Assembly (NCBI RefSeq): GCF_020010925.1 | Contig: NZ_JAGJBZ010000004.1 | Coordinates: 310,001-374,000, forward strand | Direction of reading: 5' to 3' | DNA length: 64,000 nucleotides | Origin: Streptomyces griseiscabiei | GTDB lineage: Bacteria; Actinomycetota; Actinomycetes; Streptomycetales; Streptomycetaceae | Shown: positions 16,553-25,468 of the stretch, piece after piece | Layout of the letters: every line of letters starts with the position of its first letter | Numbering within the stretch: the first letter of the stretch is position 1 | Made by a program: the position numbers and the translations under genes | Notes under the pieces: model-generated | What the model saw: only the letters and a program-made list of their open reading frames with translations | Database searches by the model: none | What the model was told of the DNA's origin: nothing

Positions 16553-16833
16553 ACCCCTTGCCCCCAACCCCAAGAGAAACAGCATTGGTTAACCGTCAGT
16601 AACTTGCCGGTGCCCGGGTGATCGTGTCACGGCGTCGCGGAATGCGACAGAGGTGGGCAAGAACTCACGTCTCCTCGCTCCCACTTGTCTCCCTCCCGCT
16701 CTCACCTGCGCGACATGGGCCCCGTCCGTGTGACGAACGGCCCGAGGTGATCGTTCCCGTACGTCGCGCATTCGTCGCTCTGAGTTACGGAGGGAGGGGT
16801 TGGGGGTGGCGGTGGCGGGGGCGGTGTCGTCGC

Positions 16834-17643
16834 TCAGCGCCCCGGCGCCAACGCCTCCCACGCCACCGTGACTTCGCCCTGCCGCCAGCGCGTCACCCCG
16901 TCCCGGACCGGCCAGTCGGCGCTCAGGCTGCGGACCGTGCGGATCCAGCGCTGGCGGGCGCCGTACGAGGCGTACGGGGCGGCGGCCGCCCAGGCGCGGT
17001 CGAAGTCGCGGAGGAAGGCGTGCACCGGTTCGCCGGGGACATTGCGGTGGATGAGCGCCTTGGGGAGGCGTTCGGCGAGGTCGGAGGGTCGCTCCAGGGA
17101 GCCGAGCCGGGTGGCGAAGGTGAGGGTGCGGGGGCCCTCCGGACCGAGCGCGACCCAGACGTGCCGGCGGCCGATCTCGTCACAGGTGCCCTCGACGAGC
17201 AGTCCCCCGCGGGCTCCTCCGGGGCGGGAGGGGGCGGCCGGTTCGAGGCGGGCGCACAGGCGTTCCCAGACGGCGGCGACCTCGTCCTCGTCGTACTGCC
17301 GCAGGACGTTCGCCGCCCGGATCAGGGTCGGGCGGCCCGGCACCGGCACCTCGAAGCCGCCGTGCCGGAAGGTCAGGCCCTCGCACTCGTACGGTTTCGC
17401 CGCCGCGACCCTGGCCGGGTCGATCTCGACGCCGACCACTTGGGTACGGGGCGCCGCCGCGCGGAGGCGGTGGAGGAGTTCGACGGCGGTCCAGGGGGCG
17501 GCGCCGTAGCCGAGGTCGACGGCGAGGGGGGTGCGGGCGCGGCGGAGTTCGGCGCCGTGCGTCGCCGCGATCCAGCGGTCCATGCGGCGCAGACGGTTGG
17601 GGTTGGTGGTGCCGCGCGTCATGGTGCCGACTGGTCTTGCCAT
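16834..17643 (-). CDS. SAM-dependent class I methyltransferase
   Basis: A 269-residue protein starting MARPVGTMTRG. Motif I is AVDLGYGAAPWTAVELL near residue 47, followed by the acidic strand VVGVEIDPARVAAAKP near residue 78, typical of Rossmann-fold SAM methyltransferases. The core NVLRQYDEDEV and the tail RDFDRAWAAAAPYASYGAR are conserved in this streptomycete family next to mshA. The substrate is unknown. Neither ATG 17643 nor ATG 17622 has a strong ribosome binding site. It is divergent from mshA. Confidence 0.78.
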   Translation of the reverse strand: MARPVGTMTRGTTNPNRLRRMDRWIAATHGAELRRARTPLAVDLGYGAAPWTAVELLHRLRAAAPRTQVVGVEIDPARVAAAKPYECEGLTFRHGGFEVPVPGRPTLIRAANVLRQYDEDEVAAVWERLCARLEPAAPSRPGGARGGLLVEGTCDEIGRRHVWVALGPEGPRTLTFATRLGSLERPSDLAERLPKALIHRNVPGEPVHAFLRDFDRAWAAAAPYASYGARQRWIRTVRSLSADWPVRDGVTRWRQGEVTVAWEALAPGR

Positions 17644-17742
17644 GGGGTGAGCGTATTCCGGCCGGGCGGGGTGGGGTCTCGGGGCGGTGGTCCCGGGGGC
17701 GGTGGCCCCGGTCTCGGTATTGGTGTTGGTGTTGGTATCGGT

Positions 17743-17790
17743 CCCCGTCCCCGTCCCCGTCCCCGTCCCCGTCCCCGTCCCCGTCCCCGT
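17743..17790. repeat. Hexanucleotide repeat (CCCCGT), 8 perfect copies
   Basis: Eight uninterrupted copies of CCCCGT follow a GGTGTT/GGTATT-type run (about 17715-17742). The array lies between the divergent methyltransferase and mshA genes, about 100 bp upstream of the former, and could vary in copy number by slippage. Confidence 0.9.
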
Positions 17791-17984
17791 TCCCGTCCCG
17801 TCCCGGCGTCGGCGTACCCACCCCCTCCCCCCGCGCCCCCCACTCCCCACCTCCTCGAACGGTTGAGCGAAGCTCGGTAATATTTCTGCAAAGAGGAAAT
17901 GGAACAGCCTCCTCCGGCGTTCCCCCTGCCTAGAGGGACCCCACGCCCTCCGAACGGCATGCCCGGAGCGAGGAGGAACGCCAC

Positions 17985-19325
17985 GTGAGCCACTACGTCA
18001 GCAGGCTCGGGCGACGCTCCCCGGCCGGCGCGGCGCGGCTGCGGCTGCACCGGAAGCCGCGCCGGGTCGCGATGCTCTCGGTGCACACGTCACCGCTGCA
18101 CCAGCCCGGCACGGGCGACGCGGGCGGGATGAACGTCTACATCGTCGAGCTGGCGCAGCGGCTGGCCGCGCAGAACATCGAGGTGGAGATCTTCACCCGG
18201 GCCACCACCGGCGCCCTCCCCCCGGCGGTCGAGCTGGCCCCGGGCGTCCTGGTCCGGCACGTCGACGCGGGCCCGTACGAGGGGCTGGCGAAGGAGGAAC
18301 TCCCGGCCCAGCTGTGCGCGTTCACCCACGGCGTGATGCAGGCCTGGGCCGGCCACCGCCCCGGCCACTACGACCTCGTCCACTCGCACTACTGGCTCTC
18401 CGGCCACGTCGGCTGGCTCGCCGCCGAGCGCTGGGGCGTCCCCCTGGTGCACGCCATGCACACCATGGCCAAGGTCAAGAACGCCGCGCTCGCCACCGAC
18501 GACACCCCCGAGCCCGCCGCCCGTGTCATCGGCGAGACCCAGATCGTCCGCGCCGCCGACCGCCTCATCGCCAACACGGCCGAGGAGGCCGACGAACTCG
18601 TCCGCCACTACGAGGCAGACCCGGCCAAGGTCGCCGTGGTCCACCCCGGTGTCAACCTCGACCGCTTCCGCCCGGCCGACGGCCGCGCGGCGGCCAGGGC
18701 CCGCCTCGGTCTTCCCGAGGACGCCCTGATCCCGCTCTTCGCCGGCCGCATACAGCCCCTGAAGGCGCCCGACGTCCTGCTCCGCGCGGTCGCCGTCCTC
18801 CTCGACGAACGCCCCGAGCTGCGCTCGCGGATCGTCGTCCCGGTGGTCGGCGGGCCGAGCGGCAGCGGCCTCGCCAAACCCGAGGGCCTGCAGAAACTGG
18901 CCGCGCGGCTCGGCATCGCCGATGTCGTACGGTTCCGGCCGCCCGTGGGGCAGGAGCAGCTCGCGGACTGGTTCCGGGCGGCGTCCGTGCTGGTCATGCC
19001 GTCGTACAGCGAGTCCTTCGGGCTGGTCGCGATCGAGGCGCAGGCGGCCGGTACGCCGGTGCTGGCGGCCTCGGTCGGCGGCCTCCCGGTCGCCGTGCGG
19101 GACGGGGAGACCGGCTTCCTCGTCCAGGGCCACGAACCCGGCGCCTACGCGCGCGTGCTCCGCGATTTCGCGGACACCCCCGAACTGCCCGCCCGCATGG
19201 GCGCGGCCGCCGCCCGCCACGCCGAGTCCTTCGGCTGGGACACCTCGGCCGCCGCCACCGCGGACGTGTACACGGCCGCCGTGCACGACCACCGCCGCCA
19301 GCGGGTGCGCGGCTACTACGGGTGA
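17985..19325 (+). CDS. mshA: D-inositol-3-phosphate glycosyltransferase (mycothiol biosynthesis)
   Basis: A 446-residue GT4-family, GT-B fold enzyme that joins UDP-GlcNAc to 1D-myo-inositol 3-phosphate, the first committed step of mycothiol synthesis. Recognisable MshA segments include [20 protein letters not shown] near residue 34, HSHYWLSG near residue 131, [11 protein letters not shown] near residue 217, and the donor-site [21 protein letters not shown] near residue 340. The GTG start has GAGGAGG seven bases upstream. In streptomycetes mshA is usually followed by a YbjN gene, as here (38 bp gap). Length is normal. Confidence 0.95.
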   Translation: MSHYVSRLGRRSPAGAARLRLHRKPRRVAMLSVHTSPLHQPGTGDAGGMNVYIVELAQRLAAQNIEVEIFTRATTGALPPAVELAPGVLVRHVDAGPYEGLAKEELPAQLCAFTHGVMQAWAGHRPGHYDLVHSHYWLSGHVGWLAAERWGVPLVHAMHTMAKVKNAALATDDTPEPAARVIGETQIVRAADRLIANTAEEADELVRHYEADPAKVAVVHPGVNLDRFRPADGRAAARARLGLPEDALIPLFAGRIQPLKAPDVLLRAVAVLLDERPELRSRIVVPVVGGPSGSGLAKPEGLQKLAARLGIADVVRFRPPVGQEQLADWFRAASVLVMPSYSESFGLVAIEAQAAGTPVLAASVGGLPVAVRDGETGFLVQGHEPGAYARVLRDFADTPELPARMGAAAARHAESFGWDTSAAATADVYTAAVHDHRRQRVRGYYG

Positions 19326-19363
19326 GGGGACGGCCTGTCCGTACCGGCGGGTACGCTCGCTCC

Positions 19364-19939
19364 ATGGCTGACAAAGCGTCGATCATCGAGCAGGTGTCGA
19401 TCATCGAGCAGGTCCTCACCGAGGCCGAGCTGGAGTGGGAGAGCCCGGCACCCGGCACGTACGTGGTGAGGCTCCCCGGCACCCGCAAGCTCTCGACGAC
19501 CGTCTCCCTGATCGTCGGCCGGCACTCCCTCTCCCTCAACGCCTTCGTGATCCGCCACCCCGACGAGAACGAGGCGGGTGTCCACCGCTGGCTCCTGGAG
19601 CGCAACCTCAAGCTGTACGGCGTGAGTTACGCGGTCGACCCGCTCGGCGACATCTACGTCACGGCCCGGCTGCCCCTCTCCGCCGTCACCCCCGAGGGCA
19701 TCGACGGCCTCCTCGGCCAGGTCCTGGAGGCGGCCGACGGCGCCTTCAACACCCTCCTCGAACTGGGCTTCGCCTCCGCCATCCGCAAGGAGTACGCGTG
19801 GCGCGTCTCCCGGGGCGAGTCGACGCGCAACCTGGACGCGTTCAGTCACCTGACGCGCGACGCGACTGACGCGACTGACGGGGCCGACGCAACTGGCACG
19901 ACTCGCACGACTGGTACGCCTGACACGCGACGTGCCTGA
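19364..19939 (+). CDS. YbjN-domain protein
   Basis: A 191-residue protein with a YbjN domain (a type III chaperone-like fold) over residues about 15-155, including RHPDENEAGVHRWLLERNLKLYGV-type sequence shared by actinobacterial family members next to mshA. The N-terminus carries an in-frame 18-bp tandem duplication giving SIIEQV twice. The C-terminal 25 residues are low complexity (Thr/Ala/Asp/Gly). It may be co-transcribed with mshA; function unknown. Confidence 0.85.
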   Translation: MADKASIIEQVSIIEQVLTEAELEWESPAPGTYVVRLPGTRKLSTTVSLIVGRHSLSLNAFVIRHPDENEAGVHRWLLERNLKLYGVSYAVDPLGDIYVTARLPLSAVTPEGIDGLLGQVLEAADGAFNTLLELGFASAIRKEYAWRVSRGESTRNLDAFSHLTRDATDATDGADATGTTRTTGTPDTRRA

Positions 19940-19953
19940 CACGCGACGTGCCT
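19922..19953. repeat. 16-bp direct tandem repeat across the ybjN-like stop codon
   Basis: GACACGCGACGTGCCT occurs twice in perfect tandem, and the TGA stop (19937-19939) spans the junction between the copies. The preceding 60 bp are degenerate GACGCGACT/GGCACGACT repeats that encode the low-complexity tail. Confidence 0.85.
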
Positions 19954-19960
19954 GACGCGA

Positions 19961-20815
19961 CTACGGCGACCCGCTCCGATAGCGACCGGGGGTGACGCCC
20001 ACCCACCGCCTGAAGTGCCGCGTCAGATGCGCCTGGTCGTAGAACCCGGCCACCGCCGCCGCCTCACCCGGCCGCATCCCCTCCAGCAGCAGCCGTCTGG
20101 CCCGCTCCACCCGCCGGGACATCAGATACTGGTGCGGCGCGATCCCGAAGGCCGCCCCGAACGCCCGTACGAGATGGGCGGGGTGGGCATGCACCGCCCC
20201 CGCGGCCTCCTCCAGCGTCAGCCCCTCCACGACCCGCTCGTCGAGCAGTTCCCGCAGCCGATGGGCGACGGTGTGACCGCCGGGCCCCTGCAGAACCTGA
20301 CGAGTCCCTTGACGAGTCCGTTGATACGTCTGCTGACGCGTCCCGTGGTGCTTCCCCAGATGCTCCCGCAGCCGCTCCCCGACGAGCGCCAGCCTGCTCT
20401 CCGCCTCCAGCTCGTCCCCCGGTCGCGCGAGTGCCGTGTGCAACTCCGCCACCCGCCGCCGTAGCAACGGATCCCGGAGGTCGGGCCCGTCCACCGCCGC
20501 CCCGATGAGGCTCTCGTCCAGCACCGACGTGCTCGAAGCCGGGTCCAGATACAGCACCCGCTTACGGAACCCGGCCTCCGTGACCGGCTCCCCGTTGTGC
20601 GGCACGAACGGCGGCAGCAACGAGACCGTGTCGCCCGGCGTCCCGTGCTCGTGCCGGTCCAGTTCGTAGCGCACGGCCCCGTCGTCCACGATCAGCAGCG
20701 TCCAGACGTCGTGCACATGCATGGGGTACGCGTACTCGGTGTAGTGCGCGTGGAACACCTCGACGACGCCGGGCACACGGGGCCGCCAGGCGGACACTTC
20801 ACGCTGGGGGCGCAT
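19961..20815 (-). CDS. AraC-family transcriptional regulator
   Basis: A 284-residue regulator. The N-terminal part is an AraC_binding cupin (MHVHDVWTLLIVDDGAVRYELD near residue 34); the C-terminal 100 residues are the double HTH with LTLEEAAGAVHAHPAHLVRAF and AAVAGFYDQAHLTRHFRRWVG ending at TPGRYR. Start ATG 20815 (MRPQREVSAW) is chosen because upstream sequence is not protein-like. It is divergent from a DUF2000 gene 49 bp away and probably controls it. The 20 residues HGTRQQTYQRTRQGTRQVLQ in the linker look like a small repeat expansion. Confidence 0.87.
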   Translation of the reverse strand: MRPQREVSAWRPRVPGVVEVFHAHYTEYAYPMHVHDVWTLLIVDDGAVRYELDRHEHGTPGDTVSLLPPFVPHNGEPVTEAGFRKRVLYLDPASSTSVLDESLIGAAVDGPDLRDPLLRRRVAELHTALARPGDELEAESRLALVGERLREHLGKHHGTRQQTYQRTRQGTRQVLQGPGGHTVAHRLRELLDERVVEGLTLEEAAGAVHAHPAHLVRAFGAAFGIAPHQYLMSRRVERARRLLLEGMRPGEAAAVAGFYDQAHLTRHFRRWVGVTPGRYRSGSP

Positions 20816-20864
20816 GCAAAGAACGTACAAGACGGGGTCGTACGCCGGTCGGCAGTCTCGTCCC

Positions 20865-21323
20865 ATGAACAGCGAGACCCCTGTGGAGCCCCCCGTGGAC
20901 GTGCTGCCCCCCGTCCGCTTCGACACCAAGATCGCCGTCCTCCTCCGCGACGACCTGGCGACCTGGCAACGCCTCAACGTCACGTCCTTCCTGGTCAGCG
21001 GCCTCGGCCCGGCCGTGCCGGAGGTGATCGGCGAGCCGTACGAGGACGCCGACGGCACGGCGTACCTCCCGATGTTCCGTCAGCCGGTGCTCGTCTTCGA
21101 GGGCACGAAGGAGGTCCTGAAGTCGGCCCACGCGCGCGCCCTCTCCCGCGCCCTGCCCCGCGCCGTCTTCACGTCCGACCTTTTCGCCACGGGCAACGAC
21201 CGCGACAACCGGGCGGCCGTACGCGCGGTGGGCGCGGGGGACCTGGACCTGGTGGGGCTGGCGGTGTACGGCCCGCGCAACGCGGTGGACAAGGTGGTGA
21301 AGGGGGCGCGGATGCATCCGTGA
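20865..21323 (+). CDS. DUF2000-family protein
   Basis: A 152-residue protein with the DUF2000 fold (RFDTKIAVLLRDDLATWQRLNV near residue 20, and QPVLVFEGT near residue 75). DUF2000 genes are typically paired with AraC regulators, as here. The family is of unknown biochemical function; the fold resembles peptidyl-tRNA hydrolase II. Length is usual. ATG 20865 is the first sensible start in the 49-bp divergent gap. Confidence 0.8.
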   Translation: MNSETPVEPPVDVLPPVRFDTKIAVLLRDDLATWQRLNVTSFLVSGLGPAVPEVIGEPYEDADGTAYLPMFRQPVLVFEGTKEVLKSAHARALSRALPRAVFTSDLFATGNDRDNRAAVRAVGAGDLDLVGLAVYGPRNAVDKVVKGARMHP

Positions 21324-21351
21324 CGACGCGAAGCCCGTGCGTCTCCGGTGG

Positions 21352-22662
21352 TCAGCCCGAGCCGGTACCGGCAGCCGCTTCCGGAGTCGTCGCCTCAACG
21401 GCTGGGGTGGCGTCGGCTCCGTCCTCGTTCTTGGCCTCCTCCTTGGCCTCGTCCTCCGCGATCCGGCGCATCAACGCCCAGTACCCCACCCCCGCCACGG
21501 TCCCGATCACCGCGCACATGCCCCACAGCCATTCCGCCCCCCAGCGGTCGATGACGACACCGGACATGAGCGGGGCGACCAGCGCGGCGACGGACCAGGA
21601 CATCGTGTACATGCCCTGGTAGCGGCCGCGCCCCTGGACGGGGGAGAGGCGGACGACGAGGCCGGTCTGGGTGGGCGCGTTGACGATCTCGGCGAGGGTC
21701 CAGACGCAGACGGTGAGGGCGAAGACGCCGATCGACCCGGCGAACGCGGTCAGGCCGAAGCCGTACCCGGCGAGCACGGAGGAGACGACGAGGAGCCGCC
21801 CCGGGTCCCGGTGTTCGATGAACCGGGTGACCGGGATCTGCAGGGCGACGATCAGCACACCGTTGACGGCGATGGCGAGACCGTAGTCGACCGGTGCGAA
21901 ACCGGCCTCACCCATGGCGACGGGCAGCCCCACCGACCCCTGCTGGAAGATCAGCGCGACGAGGAAGGACAGCCCCACGACCCCCATGAACCGCCCGTCG
22001 CGCACGACGGTCCCGAGCCCGACCGCGTCCGTGCCGCCGGTCTTCCCCACCACTGCCGCACCGCTCTCGGGCCGTGACTCCGGAAGCTTCAGGAAGACGA
22101 GGACCGCGCAGGTCAGCGTCATCCCCGCCTCAATGAGGAACCCGGCGCGGTAGCTGACCTCGGCGATGAACCCGGCGGCCATGGAGGAGATCGCGAAACC
22201 GAGGTTGATGGCCCAGTAGTTGAGGGAGAACGCGCGGACGCGGTCCTCGGGCCGGACGATGTCGGCCATCATCGCCTGCACGGCGGGCCGGGAGGCGTTG
22301 CTGGTCGCGCCGACGAGGAAGGCGACGCCGGCGATGGCGACGGGGTGCTGCACGAAGCCGAGGAGCGCGACCGACCCGGCGGTCGACGCCTGCGCGACGA
22401 GCAGCGTGGGCCGCCGCCCGAGCCGGTCGGCCATGACCCCGCCGCCGAGCGAGGAGATGACACCGCCGAGCCCGTGCAACGAGGCGACGAGCCCGGCGTA
22501 CGAGGCGGAGTAGCCGCGGTCCAGCGTCAGATACAGCGCCATGAAGGTGGCGACGAACGCGCCGAGCCGGTTGACGAGGGTGCTGGTCCACAGCCACCAG
22601 AACTCCCGGGGGAGCCCCGAGACGGACTCCCGGACGGCACGTCTGACAGCGACGAGTGGCAT
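21352..22662 (-). CDS. MFS transporter (multidrug efflux-like)
   Basis: A 436-residue membrane protein with 12 predicted hydrophobic helices. The MFS loop signature MADRLGRRPTLLV is near residue 75 between helices 2 and 3, and PVTRFIEHRDPGRLLVV marks the second-half equivalent. The N-terminus is short and basic (MPLVAVRRAVRESVSGLP) and the C-terminus is a soluble acidic Glu/Ala tail. It resembles actinobacterial drug:proton antiporters. Substrate unknown. It converges on the DUF2000 gene with a 28-bp gap. Confidence 0.85.
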   Translation of the reverse strand: MPLVAVRRAVRESVSGLPREFWWLWTSTLVNRLGAFVATFMALYLTLDRGYSASYAGLVASLHGLGGVISSLGGGVMADRLGRRPTLLVAQASTAGSVALLGFVQHPVAIAGVAFLVGATSNASRPAVQAMMADIVRPEDRVRAFSLNYWAINLGFAISSMAAGFIAEVSYRAGFLIEAGMTLTCAVLVFLKLPESRPESGAAVVGKTGGTDAVGLGTVVRDGRFMGVVGLSFLVALIFQQGSVGLPVAMGEAGFAPVDYGLAIAVNGVLIVALQIPVTRFIEHRDPGRLLVVSSVLAGYGFGLTAFAGSIGVFALTVCVWTLAEIVNAPTQTGLVVRLSPVQGRGRYQGMYTMSWSVAALVAPLMSGVVIDRWGAEWLWGMCAVIGTVAGVGYWALMRRIAEDEAKEEAKNEDGADATPAVEATTPEAAAGTGSG

Positions 22663-22850
22663 GAGGGTCCCCCACGGACGTATGCGGCTGAGGTGTAAGC
22701 GGCTAAGGCGGCGAACACAACTTACGAACGCACATGGATCCCGGGCCACCCAATTAGCAACCCCGGTCAACTGTCAGCAATGCATGGTGGACCTGTCCGC
22801 CTGTCGGCCGGACGTGTGATCGTTTCCAGCCGTCGATTACGCTCGGGGCC

Positions 22851-23612
22851 ATGGCCGACGCACCGTACAAGCTGATCCTCCTCCGCCACGGCGAGAGCGA
22901 GTGGAACGAGAAGAACCTGTTCACCGGCTGGGTGGACGTCAACCTCACGCCGAAGGGAGAGAAGGAGGCGACGCGCGGCGGTGAGCTGCTGAAGGACGCC
23001 GGCCTGCTCCCGGACGTACTCCACACCTCCCTCCAGCGGCGCGCCATCCGCACCGCGCAGCTGGCCCTCGACTCCGCCGACCGCCACTGGATTCCCGTAC
23101 ACCGCTCGTGGCGTCTGAACGAGCGCCATTACGGCGCCCTCCAGGGCAAGGACAAGGCCCAGACCCTCGCGGAGTTCGGCGAGGAGCAGTTCATGCTGTG
23201 GCGCCGCTCGTACGACACCCCGCCGCCCCCGCTCGCGGACGACAACGAGTACTCCCAGGCGGCCGACGCGCGCTACGCGACGATCCCGCCGGAGCTGCGC
23301 CCCCGCACGGAGTGCCTCAAGGACGTCGTCACCCGCATGCTCCCGTACTGGTACGACGGCATCGTCCCCGACCTCCTCGCCGGCCGCACGGTCCTCGTCG
23401 CCGCCCACGGCAACTCCCTCCGCGCCCTCGTCAAGCACCTCGACGGCGTCTCGGACGCCGACATCGCCGGCCTCAACATCCCGACCGGCATCCCCCTCTC
23501 CTACGAACTCGACGCCGACTTCAAGCCCCTGAACCCCGGCGGCACCTACCTCGACCCGGACGCGGCCGCCGCGGCGATCGAGGCTGTCAAGAACCAGGGC
23601 AAGAAGAAGTAA
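22851..23612 (+). CDS. gpmA: 2,3-bisphosphoglycerate-dependent phosphoglycerate mutase
   Basis: A 253-residue glycolytic enzyme that interconverts 3- and 2-phosphoglycerate. The phospho-His is H13 in [10 protein letters not shown]; other family motifs are [39 protein letters not shown] and the second catalytic His in [17 protein letters not shown] near residue 184. Length is typical. The start is ATG 22851 (MADAPYKL). A strong terminator follows immediately, so it is monocistronic or the end of a unit. Confidence 0.96.
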   Translation: MADAPYKLILLRHGESEWNEKNLFTGWVDVNLTPKGEKEATRGGELLKDAGLLPDVLHTSLQRRAIRTAQLALDSADRHWIPVHRSWRLNERHYGALQGKDKAQTLAEFGEEQFMLWRRSYDTPPPPLADDNEYSQAADARYATIPPELRPRTECLKDVVTRMLPYWYDGIVPDLLAGRTVLVAAHGNSLRALVKHLDGVSDADIAGLNIPTGIPLSYELDADFKPLNPGGTYLDPDAAAAAIEAVKNQGKKK

Positions 23613-23618
23613 GCCCGC

Positions 23619-23671
23619 ACGAACAAGCCCCCTACCTGCGGTTTCTCTCCGCTGGCAGGGGGCTTGTTCGT
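23619..23671 (+). terminator. Strong stem-loop after gpmA
   Basis: ACGAACAAGCCCCCT at 23619-23633 pairs with AGGGGGCTTGTTCGT at 23657-23671 around a short loop containing TTTCTCTCC. The very stable stem right after the gpmA stop codon marks a transcription end. Confidence 0.88.
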
Positions 23672-23675
23672 TGAG

Positions 23676-23716
<41 letters not shown>

Positions 23717-23753
23717 GAACGGGAACGGGTCGTCGTGGTGGGTGGGGCGGGGG

Positions 23754-24155
23754 CTACGGCGGTGTGGCGAAGCCGGCGAGGAGGGCCGCTCCCGTTCCGA
23801 GGACGATCAGCTGCACGAGGGCGGTGATACGCCACCGGAGGGCGAGCAGGGCGCCGCCAGTGACGACCGCGCCGCTGATCAGGATCCACATGCCTTGTGA
23901 CGCCTGCCCGGGTGCGCTGGGCGTGTTCCCGGAGTCGTAGCCGTCGGCCCAGCCCGCCATCCCGTAGGCGAACACCAGCCAGGCGATGACCATCAGGTCG
24001 ATGATGAGCAGGGCCGTGCCGGCCCCTATCTGCTGACCGGTCGTCGGCGCGTTGCCATGTCTCACGTCCGCCACCGCCACTGCCTCCCCCGACTGCGGGC
24101 GACCGTCCGTCGGCCCCATGCCGCCCAGCATGCCGGGGAGGCAGTCACCGCACAT
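23754..24155 (-). CDS. Small membrane protein of unknown function
   Basis: A product of up to 133 residues with three hydrophobic helices (ALLIIDLMVIAWLVFAYGMAGW near residue 50, MWILISGAVVTGGALLAL near residue 91, and a C-terminal VQLIVLGTGAALLAGF). The N-terminal 40 residues contain two cysteines (MCGDCLPGM). No ribosome binding site clearly decides the start; GTG in VRHGNAPTTG is an alternative that gives about 102 residues. I do not recognise a named family with confidence. Confidence 0.6.
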   Translation of the reverse strand: MCGDCLPGMLGGMGPTDGRPQSGEAVAVADVRHGNAPTTGQQIGAGTALLIIDLMVIAWLVFAYGMAGWADGYDSGNTPSAPGQASQGMWILISGAVVTGGALLALRWRITALVQLIVLGTGAALLAGFATPP

Positions 24156-24194
24156 GAGTACGGCTACTCAGATGCCTCCGGTCGGGACCCTGCC

Positions 24195-24494
24195 CTACGC
24201 CGCCCCCGTGACGTCGGGCGCGACGAAGCGGCGGTGGAGGGGGCTGAAGGTGGTTTCGGGGGTGCCGGGGAGGGCGGCTTTCTGGATGACGGGGGCGAGC
24301 CTCTCGGCGAAGAAGGCTTCGAACGCCTGCTGGGACTCCCAGACGTCGGTGACGTGGAGGCCCTGATCGTCGAACCAGGCCACGTGGACCTGGCCCCCGG
24401 CCGCCGGCACCCCCTCCCAGTCGACCGCGTCGCGCACGGTGTCGTACTGCTCCGGAGTCACTTCTGGCCAGTGCATCGACATCACAACGGACAT
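24195..24494 (-). CDS. Small alpha/beta-barrel-like hypothetical protein
   Basis: A 99-residue protein beginning MSVVMSMHWPEVTPEQYD. The pattern of W/Y-rich strand, VPAAGGQVHVAWFDDQGLHVTDVWESQQAFEAFFAERL, resembles ferredoxin-like dimeric barrel proteins related to antibiotic biosynthesis monooxygenases, but without active-site detail a function cannot be assigned. It stands on the minus strand between the small membrane protein and the DUF4242 gene. Confidence 0.7.
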   Translation of the reverse strand: MSVVMSMHWPEVTPEQYDTVRDAVDWEGVPAAGGQVHVAWFDDQGLHVTDVWESQQAFEAFFAERLAPVIQKAALPGTPETTFSPLHRRFVAPDVTGAA

Positions 24495-24653
24495 GTGCGG
24501 AACCCCCTGTTGGTCACTGCCGGTGTCGGCATGGGGATGGTTCCATCTGGTGGATGTCGCCGGACAGGGCGTGCGGAGGCGTGCCGGGCGGGGCGAAAGC
24601 GCTCGTGCGCTCGTTGCGCCGACGGTCGGCGCCGGTCTCTCCGGACGGCGTAC

Positions 24654-24902
24654 CTAGATCGTCAAGGGCACCGGGTGGATCTCGTCCGCCTTGTGGCCGG
24701 CGCGTTCGTGGATGCGCTGGACGGCGTCGGCGGAGGGTGCCTCGGAGAGGCAGTAGACGGTGCCGGACTGGGGGTCGGCCCAGGCGCGCTCGAAGCGGAC
24801 GTTCTCGTCGCCCTGGATGTCGACGTCGGCCTTGTGCGCGGCCTGCAGCTGCTCCTCCGTGATGCCCTTCATGTCGTGGTGGACGTCCATGAACCTGGTC
24901 AT
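24654..24902 (-). CDS. DUF4242 family nickel-binding-type protein (SCO4226-like)
   Basis: An 82-residue protein starting MTRFMDVHHDMKGITEEQLQ. It strongly resembles S. coelicolor SCO4226, a DUF4242 ferredoxin-like protein reported to bind nickel; its His-rich N-terminus (DVHH) and C-terminal HERAGHKADEIHPVPLTI are consistent with metal ligands. A strong AAGGAGG lies eight bases ahead of the ATG. A cysteine-rich small protein gene lies 160 bp upstream on the same strand. Role probably nickel storage or buffering; this is from the homologue, not shown here. Confidence 0.85.
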   Translation of the reverse strand: MTRFMDVHHDMKGITEEQLQAAHKADVDIQGDENVRFERAWADPQSGTVYCLSEAPSADAVQRIHERAGHKADEIHPVPLTI

Positions 24903-25000
24903 GGCCCGCACCTCCTTCGTTTCTGCCCCCGTTCTCCTGTCCCCCTCCCCCTCCCCCTCTTCATGCTCCGCCCGTACAGCCGTACGAGCGACTCCACGGC

Positions 25001-25034
25001 GAAGGGGGCCCGTCGCGAGCGACAGGCCCCCTTC
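25001..25034 (-). terminator. Hairpin after the cysteine-rich gene
   Basis: GAAGGGGGCC (25001-25010) and GGCCCCCTTC (25025-25034) are perfect complementary arms. The hairpin follows the stop of the minus-strand cysteine-rich gene and precedes the DUF4242 gene, suggesting separate or attenuated transcripts. Confidence 0.7.
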
Positions 25035-25062
25035 ACCGCCGTACGGGGCGACCGCGTATCGG

Positions 25063-25224
25063 TCAGCCGCACTGGCACGGGTTGCCGGACTGGCACCCGC
25101 ACGCACAGCCGGAGCCGCAGCCGCAGGCGCCGAGGAGCGGCAGGGCTTTGATGTCGGTGGGCTGATGGGTGTCCCGGGTCAGGGTCGGGTCCGGTGTGCT
25201 GGGGCTGGCGGGGGATTCGGCCAT
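25063..25224 (-). CDS. Cysteine-rich, metallothionein-like small protein
   Basis: A 53-residue product starting MAESPASPSTPD. The last 20 residues contain six cysteines in CGCGSGCACGCQ...CQC spacing, like metallothioneins and other metal-thiolate peptides. GAGGAGG five bases ahead of the ATG supports translation. It lies between the DUF4242 nickel-binding-type gene and phoU. Metal binding is inference from the cysteine pattern. Confidence 0.72.
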   Translation of the reverse strand: MAESPASPSTPDPTLTRDTHQPTDIKALPLLGACGCGSGCACGCQSGNPCQCG

Positions 25225-25360
25225 GGTCCCTCCTCGAAGGCACGGAAGGCGACGCAGCGAAGGCTGGTGCCCGTGCCCGTTGGTTGCCCCATTGCACGCC
25301 CGTTCGGCCGGGCGTATCAACGGCGCATCAGCGGCGCATGGAGGCGTCCGCACGCCCCGC

Positions 25361-25390
25361 CGAACCATCGAGCGCCGAACCATCGAGCGC
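25361..25390. repeat. 15-bp direct tandem repeat in the 239-bp phoU-metallothionein gap
   Basis: CGAACCATCGAGCGC occurs twice in perfect tandem, upstream of the cysteine-rich gene. The gap otherwise shows only GCGCATCAGCGGCGCATG-type short repeats. Confidence 0.85.
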
Positions 25391-25440
25391 CGGAGCGCCG
25401 CAGCACCGGAACGTCGCCGCCCCAGCGCCCCCGCCTCGCC

Positions 25441-25468
25441 CGTAGCCCCCCGACCTCGGAGGGCTACG
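25441..25468 (-). terminator. Hairpin overlapping the phoU stop
   Basis: CGTAGCCC (25441-25448) and GGGCTACG (25461-25468) pair around CCCGACCTCGGA. The right arm contains the phoU stop codon, so it would terminate the phoU transcript. Confidence 0.6.

Noticed and set aside
16553..16833. A c-di-AMP (ydaO-type) riboswitch upstream of the NlpC/P60 gene
   Set aside because: Such genes in Streptomyces often have this riboswitch, but the conserved GGGTGAATC and CCGTCAGCTAACCTCG-type elements are not present in the expected order.
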